Source of the DNA: Gammaproteobacteria bacterium
GTDB taxonomy: Bacteria; Pseudomonadota; Gammaproteobacteria; Woeseiales; Woeseiaceae
NCBI GenBank assembly: GCA_002685275.1
Contig: NYWX01000039.1
Location: 1-20,463 of the forward strand
Length of the DNA stretch: 20,463 nt
Direction: 5' to 3'
The notes beneath the pieces were generated by a model. That model was not told the DNA's origin and did no database searches. It saw only the letters and a list, made by a program, of their open reading frames with translations. Position numbers and translations under genes: made by a program. Every line of letters begins with the position of its first letter. Position 1 is the stretch's first letter. This document shows, piece by piece, positions 16,482-20,463 of this stretch.

Positions 16482-17435
16482 ATGGCAGAGAACGTAACTA
16501 TTATGACCATGAAATTACCCAAATTAATTGCCACTTCTGTTGTTCGAGGGAGTATGCAAGGTGAAAGTCATGGTGGCATTTATACAATTGATTTTGATAA
16601 CCAAGAAGGTCAACAACATGTTGACTGGAATACCAGTAAGATTGATTTCGAGGGCAGGGGCGCTGATCGAGGGTTGCGAGGGATTACCTTTGATGGGAAT
16701 GATATTTATATTGCTGCGAGTGATGAAATATTTTGTTATGACCAAGAATTTAATCTGCAAAGCTCTTATAAAAATCGTTACCTCAAGCATGCGCATGAGA
16801 TTTGTCGCATGGAGCGGCGGATCTTTATTAGCTCAACTGGTTTTGATAGTTTACTCTCGTTCAATCTTGACACAAAAAAATTTGATTGGGGTTTTCACTT
16901 ACGCCAAGAGTATGAGCAATGGTCTGGTGGTACATATGATCCATTACGTAATACTGGACCACGTCCAGTAAATGACTTTCATATAAATATGGTGCATGTA
17001 AGCAAAGATGGTATCTTTCTCAGTGGCCTAAAAACCAATGGATTACTCTATTTAACTCCACAGAATACAATACAAAAAGTTTGTGATCTACCAAGTGGAA
17101 CTCACAATCCACAACTCTGGAATGATGGTGTACTATTCAATGATACTGCAAGTGACTGTCTGCGCTTTGTTCCTAGAGACGGTGAAGAACAGGCTTATAA
17201 AATTATTACCTACAAAGAGAGTGACATCGAATTTGCCGGTATTGACGATTCAAATATTGCACGTCAGGGATTCGCTAGAGGATTATGCACAATAAATGAT
17301 AGATTTGTCGCAGTTGGCTCATCTCCGTCCACTATTTCTCTATATGATCTTCAGTCCCAGCAATTAATTGGCTCTGTTAACTTATCCATGGATATTCGTA
17401 ATGCGATCCATGGGCTTGAAATTTGGCCTTATTAA
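16482..17435 (+). CDS. Conserved hypothetical protein, beta-propeller-like (TIGR03032/DUF4915-like)
   Basis: The product is up to 317 residues, with no signal peptide or membrane segment, so it is probably cytoplasmic. It shows short repeated beta-blade patterns: GGIYTIDFDNQEG, GLRGITFDGNDIYIAASDEIFCYD, RRIFISSTGFDSLLSFNLDTKKFDW, DGIFLSGLKTNGLLYL, and GLCTINDRFVAVGSSPSTISLYDL. Histidine-containing turns HAHEICRM, FHINMVH and GTHNPQLWNDGVLF recall proteins of the TIGR03032/DUF4915 type, for which no biochemical function is settled. The start is uncertain. ATG 16482 lacks a ribosome binding site, and the in-frame ATGs at 16503 and 16509 are alternatives, the former with AGAGA about 12 nt upstream. 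It stands alone, divergent from the amidohydrolases and convergent with the large TonB receptor, with a terminator directly after it. Confidence 0.8.
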   Translation: MAENVTIMTMKLPKLIATSVVRGSMQGESHGGIYTIDFDNQEGQQHVDWNTSKIDFEGRGADRGLRGITFDGNDIYIAASDEIFCYDQEFNLQSSYKNRYLKHAHEICRMERRIFISSTGFDSLLSFNLDTKKFDWGFHLRQEYEQWSGGTYDPLRNTGPRPVNDFHINMVHVSKDGIFLSGLKTNGLLYLTPQNTIQKVCDLPSGTHNPQLWNDGVLFNDTASDCLRFVPRDGEEQAYKIITYKESDIEFAGIDDSNIARQGFARGLCTINDRFVAVGSSPSTISLYDLQSQQLIGSVNLSMDIRNAIHGLEIWPY

Positions 17436-17449
17436 TTCAAGACAAAAAA

Positions 17450-17474
17450 AACCGAGCTTACGCCCGGTTCTTTT
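17450..17474. terminator. Intrinsic terminator between propeller gene and TonB receptor
   Basis: Hairpin with arms 17450-17457 (AACCGAGC) and 17462-17469 (GCCCGGTT), a 4-nt loop and one A-C mismatch. It is preceded by a run of A from 17444 and followed by C and five T. It lies between convergent genes ending at 17435 and 17497 and can serve both directions. Confidence 0.85.
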
Positions 17475-17496
17475 TCGATCTTTCTATACTTAACGT

Positions 17497-20145
17497 TTAT
17501 TCACCCCAACGTCTCATATAACGTATTCCGATCTCACGTGGTCTGTTGGTTGCTACATCAACATTATGCGCTCGTGTTCCTACCGCATTTGTTGATTGCT
17601 GCGCCCAACCATAATGACCTGTGTACCAAGTGTATTGTGCCCGCTCATCAGTTAAGTTATTAACATAAGCAGCCATTTCCCAATTTTCACCCTGCAAACC
17701 GGCTCTAATATCCATAATGGCATAGCCTGGTACACTATGTTGTGGATTTGCACTGCTATTCAATGAATCTTCTTCCAGCTTGGTAATAATACCGCCCTGT
17801 GTTGAAGCTTGGAAACGTAGATATTTATATTCTGCTCCCATCATGTTAGCTGGCGTACTCCATGTTGCCCAGAGTGAACCTTTGTTTTCTGGAACTAATG
17901 GGAGTCGTTTGCCTTTCTTCAACTCCATTGTCGATTCATCTCTATCAAGGTTATGCTCACTATCAGTTTGTGCTTCCATTCTTTCGTAATTTATACCGAA
18001 AGTGATATTTTCAGTCAAAGCATATTCAATATCCACATTTACTCCACCGATATGTGCCTGTCCAACGTTAGCCACTAAGTTCTGCCAAGGCTGGCCACAG
18101 ACGCCTGCAGTTTTGACACTTGAATCTGCCGCTAACCCTGATACTGCAGCTGCTGCACCACTAGCATCACAAGGAGTAGATGAAGGATCTACTTGCTCTA
18201 ACTGATACTGATCCCATTTCATATAATAGGCAGTCAAGTTAAATCGACCTCTACCATCGCCAAATGTCGATCTTATACCCATTTCATGATTATCCATGAT
18301 GTCTGGATTATAAGCATTCGGAAAGAATGGTTCACCTCTACTTCGATTTGTTCCACCTGGGCGTTTACCTCGCGTAAAGAGTGCATAAGCCATGGTGTCA
18401 TCATTGAGATTATATTTTAGACTTATTTTTGGAATCGTTACTTTATCTGATCCTTTTCGTGGTGGTGGTAACCCATTATTAGCTAAACGATATGCTTGAT
18501 CACTTGTAGCTGGAAAGCCTTTCGGCGCGGTTCCTCTTGAATGAGTCGTACCTGGATGATCAACATAGTAAGCACTGCTATTATCCCGTTTGTAGTTTCT
18601 CAATCCTAATGTCAAAGTTAAGTCATCTGTCATGCGCCAAGCAACTTCACCAAAAATGGCCGTTTGATCCCAGAGTGTTCTTTGATCTGAGTACCAACTC
18701 GATTCAGCTTGTGTTGGGAAAGCATCACCTTGCACAAATTTATAGTATTTAGCAGAGAATGAATCCTGGAAAGTACTGGTATCATTCAAGCCATTTATAG
18801 GAACTGCAAAAGGTGCTGTCCATTCATCGACTGTATCCTCTATATATAGACCCATAATCCAATCAATTCGATCACCTTCAGAGGATAAACGAATCTCTTG
18901 AGATACTTTCTTAACACCTGAGGTGTTCTTAGTAATTGAATAAAAATCAGAATCTTGTTCCGCACCTTGGCAGTATCTTGGATAAAGCGTTAAATACCCG
19001 GTTGCTGAGTTAGTGTAGTAATATGGCTTAGCCGAAGAATAAGCTGCTGCACTATAATAAGAATCAAAACAATACTGATGTGACCAATAATGCGCATAAT
19101 CTGTTATATCCGAACTACCTCTGTCTCTATATTTATAATAATTAGTTGATGCTACTAGATCAGCAAACCCTAGATCACCTTCAATTAACAGGTCATATGC
19201 TTTAAAATTTTGCTTGTACCAGCCATCATAGAAACTAACAGTCTGAAGATCGCCAACAAATGGATTATATTGATTCCCACCACCTTCAGATTCAACATGT
19301 TGCATCATTGCCCCGAAAGTTGCTGACCAACTGTCATTCATATCCCATCTTAGTTTGGCTCTAAAGCCATTTGTGTCTGCTGTATTCCAGTTTTCCTCTA
19401 CAGCATGCGCATTGCTTAATTCACCATGTTTTTGTGGAAAACTCGTCCCAGTGAAGGCATTTGCATCTGCTGTGTAACCTAAAACATTATCGATATAACC
19501 ACCTTCATGATCACTGTATGCAGCTACCCTGAGCGCTAACTTATCTTCAACAATAGGTACGTTAAATACTAATGAACCACGGTAGCTTGCGTCACTGTCG
19601 CCGCCACCTTCTAATTCACCATCGAATATCGCTTCAAATTCATTCATTTTTGGTTTATTGGTAATAACACGAAGAGTACCGGCTTGTGCATCTGAACCAT
19701 AAAGTGTTCCTTGTGGTCCAGCCAAGGCTTCAACTCGAGCCACATCCACCATCCGTAATGTTGGTTGTGAGCCTGTTGATGTAAGCGCTAATTCATCTAA
19801 ATAAACTGATGAGGTGGATGCAGCAATATAACTACTCCCAGTAATTGCTCCACGGAATACAATAGTACTGCTGGTAGCTCCGTATGACACAATGTTAATA
19901 CCCGGCATAAATCGTGCAAAATCCTCTTGTGTGGCTGCCCCCATGTTTGCGAGCTGCTCTTGCCCCATCGCCTGAACTGAAGCAGGAATATCCTGCACAC
20001 TCAAAGTTCTTTTGGTTGCGGTTACAATTATTTCCTCAAGTGCAAAGTCAGCATCTTGGGCAATCACTTGGTGTGATGGCGCTAAAGCTGCCGCAACTGC
20101 TCCTGCTATAGGAGTTAATCTTAGTTTAGACTTCTGTTCTTCCAT
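17497..20145 (-). CDS. TonB-dependent outer-membrane receptor (882 aa)
   Basis: A signal peptide (ending near VIAQ, about residue 30) is followed by a TonB box (EEIIVTATK). The plug domain shows VQDIPASVQAMGQEQL, STIVFRGAITGSS, VYLDELAL and VARVEALAGPQGTLYGSDAQAGTLRVITNKP. The rest is a large beta barrel with long loops. This is the oligomer/organic-compound type of receptor common in marine and sphingomonad-like bacteria, often next to catabolic enzymes. The start is supported by GGGGGAA 6 nt upstream (20152-20158). Two predicted extracellular loops each contain a cysteine pair, C359/C392 and C659/C683, which could form disulfides. The first loop is very rich in Tyr and Ser. The C terminus (GIRYMRRWGE) follows the last aromatic strand and lacks the usual terminal phenylalanine. 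The ligand is unknown. Confidence 0.92.
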   Translation of the reverse strand: MEEQKSKLRLTPIAGAVAAALAPSHQVIAQDADFALEEIIVTATKRTLSVQDIPASVQAMGQEQLANMGAATQEDFARFMPGINIVSYGATSSTIVFRGAITGSSYIAASTSSVYLDELALTSTGSQPTLRMVDVARVEALAGPQGTLYGSDAQAGTLRVITNKPKMNEFEAIFDGELEGGGDSDASYRGSLVFNVPIVEDKLALRVAAYSDHEGGYIDNVLGYTADANAFTGTSFPQKHGELSNAHAVEENWNTADTNGFRAKLRWDMNDSWSATFGAMMQHVESEGGGNQYNPFVGDLQTVSFYDGWYKQNFKAYDLLIEGDLGFADLVASTNYYKYRDRGSSDITDYAHYWSHQYCFDSYYSAAAYSSAKPYYYTNSATGYLTLYPRYCQGAEQDSDFYSITKNTSGVKKVSQEIRLSSEGDRIDWIMGLYIEDTVDEWTAPFAVPINGLNDTSTFQDSFSAKYYKFVQGDAFPTQAESSWYSDQRTLWDQTAIFGEVAWRMTDDLTLTLGLRNYKRDNSSAYYVDHPGTTHSRGTAPKGFPATSDQAYRLANNGLPPPRKGSDKVTIPKISLKYNLNDDTMAYALFTRGKRPGGTNRSRGEPFFPNAYNPDIMDNHEMGIRSTFGDGRGRFNLTAYYMKWDQYQLEQVDPSSTPCDASGAAAAVSGLAADSSVKTAGVCGQPWQNLVANVGQAHIGGVNVDIEYALTENITFGINYERMEAQTDSEHNLDRDESTMELKKGKRLPLVPENKGSLWATWSTPANMMGAEYKYLRFQASTQGGIITKLEEDSLNSSANPQHSVPGYAIMDIRAGLQGENWEMAAYVNNLTDERAQYTWYTGHYGWAQQSTNAVGTRAHNVDVATNRPREIGIRYMRRWGE

Positions 20146-20197
20146 GCTCGATTCCCCCGAGTTTTTTCGATAAATAGAATTTACTTATAGTACTTGT

Positions 20198-20216
20198 AAC
20201 TAAATGTAAATTAGTT
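20198..20216. repeat. 19-bp dyad upstream of TonB receptor, possible operator
   Basis: AACTAA (20198-20203), a 7-nt centre and TTAGTT (20211-20216). It sits 53-71 nt before the receptor start, overlapping the likely promoter. The arms are AT-rich and short. It does not match the Fur box. A regulatory role is only a possibility. Confidence 0.3.
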
Positions 20217-20277
20217 GGATCAAAACTACAACTTTTTGTTGCATATTATGAGTATATTATTGAGCTGTTTGTATTTT

Positions 20278-20295
20278 TGTTGTTTTTATACAACA
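20278..20295. repeat. Inverted repeat TGTTGT-n6-ACAACA upstream of TonB receptor
   Basis: Six-base arms TGTTGT (20278-20283) and ACAACA (20290-20295). A related smaller repeat, CAAC-ttttt-GTTG, lies at 20229-20241, so the TACAAC/GTTG element recurs twice within 70 bp. Possibly paired protein-binding sites, possibly chance in AT-rich DNA. Confidence 0.3.
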
Positions 20296-20463
20296 TTTGA
20301 ATTTTTCCTAACTTACATAAGTTTCTAATAAAATTCTTCTTAACTTAAAAAAAATCAATCAAATCAATTAATTAATGACTACAATCATTTTTTTTAAAAT
20401 ATTAGATCAGACGATAGATTTCCTTATAAAGAAGTTGGTTGATCTTTATTGGGAAGTTTTTCT

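Larger units (their letters stand above)
20146..20463. other. AT-rich upstream region of the large TonB receptor
   Basis: This 318-bp stretch has no credible gene. It holds the receptor's ribosome binding site (20152-20158). A weak minus-strand promoter candidate lies around 20180-20215 (TATAAG with TTTACA only 15 bp upstream). Short inverted repeats occur at 20198-20216, 20229-20241 and 20278-20295. The remaining ~160 bp to the window edge is A/T-tract DNA with no recognisable feature. Confidence 0.6.

Noticed and set aside
16528..16971. 147-residue open frame on the plus strand inside the propeller gene
   Set aside because: It overlaps in another frame a gene with clear repeated blade motifs, and its translation shows no recognisable domain.

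Overview
The window reads as an AT-rich chromosomal segment of a Gram-negative bacterium, most like an uncultured marine gammaproteobacterium (the lineage is inferred from style, not from a marker gene). The grounds are two TonB-dependent outer-membrane receptors, two lipoproteins with clear lipoboxes, a twin-arginine exported redox subunit, short intergenic gaps and AT-rich hairpin terminators. No rRNA, tRNA, CRISPR array, insertion sequence or phage gene is visible.

Layout. (1) 29-3169, minus strand: a CstA-type peptide/carboxylate transporter downstream of a HupE/UreJ-type membrane protein with a large extracytoplasmic N-terminal domain. (2) 3286-4458, plus: an NHL-type beta-propeller lipoprotein. 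(3) 4564-9668, plus: a tight five-gene operon. It encodes a three-subunit molybdenum hydroxylase (Tat-exported 2Fe-2S subunit, molybdopterin subunit, FAD subunit with an extra four-cysteine insert), a five-helix b-type cytochrome and a 126-residue orphan protein. (4) 9757-10242, plus: an exported RidA-family protein, closed by a strong bidirectional terminator at 10262-10294. (5) 10306-12342, minus: a TonB-dependent receptor. (6) 12443-16394, minus: a translationally coupled trio of lipoprotein YtcJ-type amidohydrolase, secreted prolidase-like amidohydrolase and FkbM-like methyltransferase. Both junctions are 4-nt ATGA overlaps. (7) 16482-17435, plus: a soluble beta-propeller-like protein of unknown function, closed by a terminator at 17450-17474. 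(8) 17497-20145, minus: a second, larger TonB-dependent receptor, with 318 bp of AT-rich upstream DNA to the window edge.

How the genes may work together. The central operon looks like a periplasmic molybdenum hydroxylase wired to the quinone pool. Substrate would be hydroxylated at the molybdenum centre, and electrons would pass through the 2Fe-2S clusters, FAD and probable 4Fe-4S cluster to the membrane cytochrome b. The exported propeller protein and exported RidA on either side could handle substrate or reactive product in the same compartment. The two secreted amidohydrolases and two TonB receptors suggest a cell that takes up and hydrolyses small amide or cyclic organic compounds at its envelope. 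The substrate cannot be read from sequence. The oxidase plus cytochrome b operon is the most interesting part of the window.
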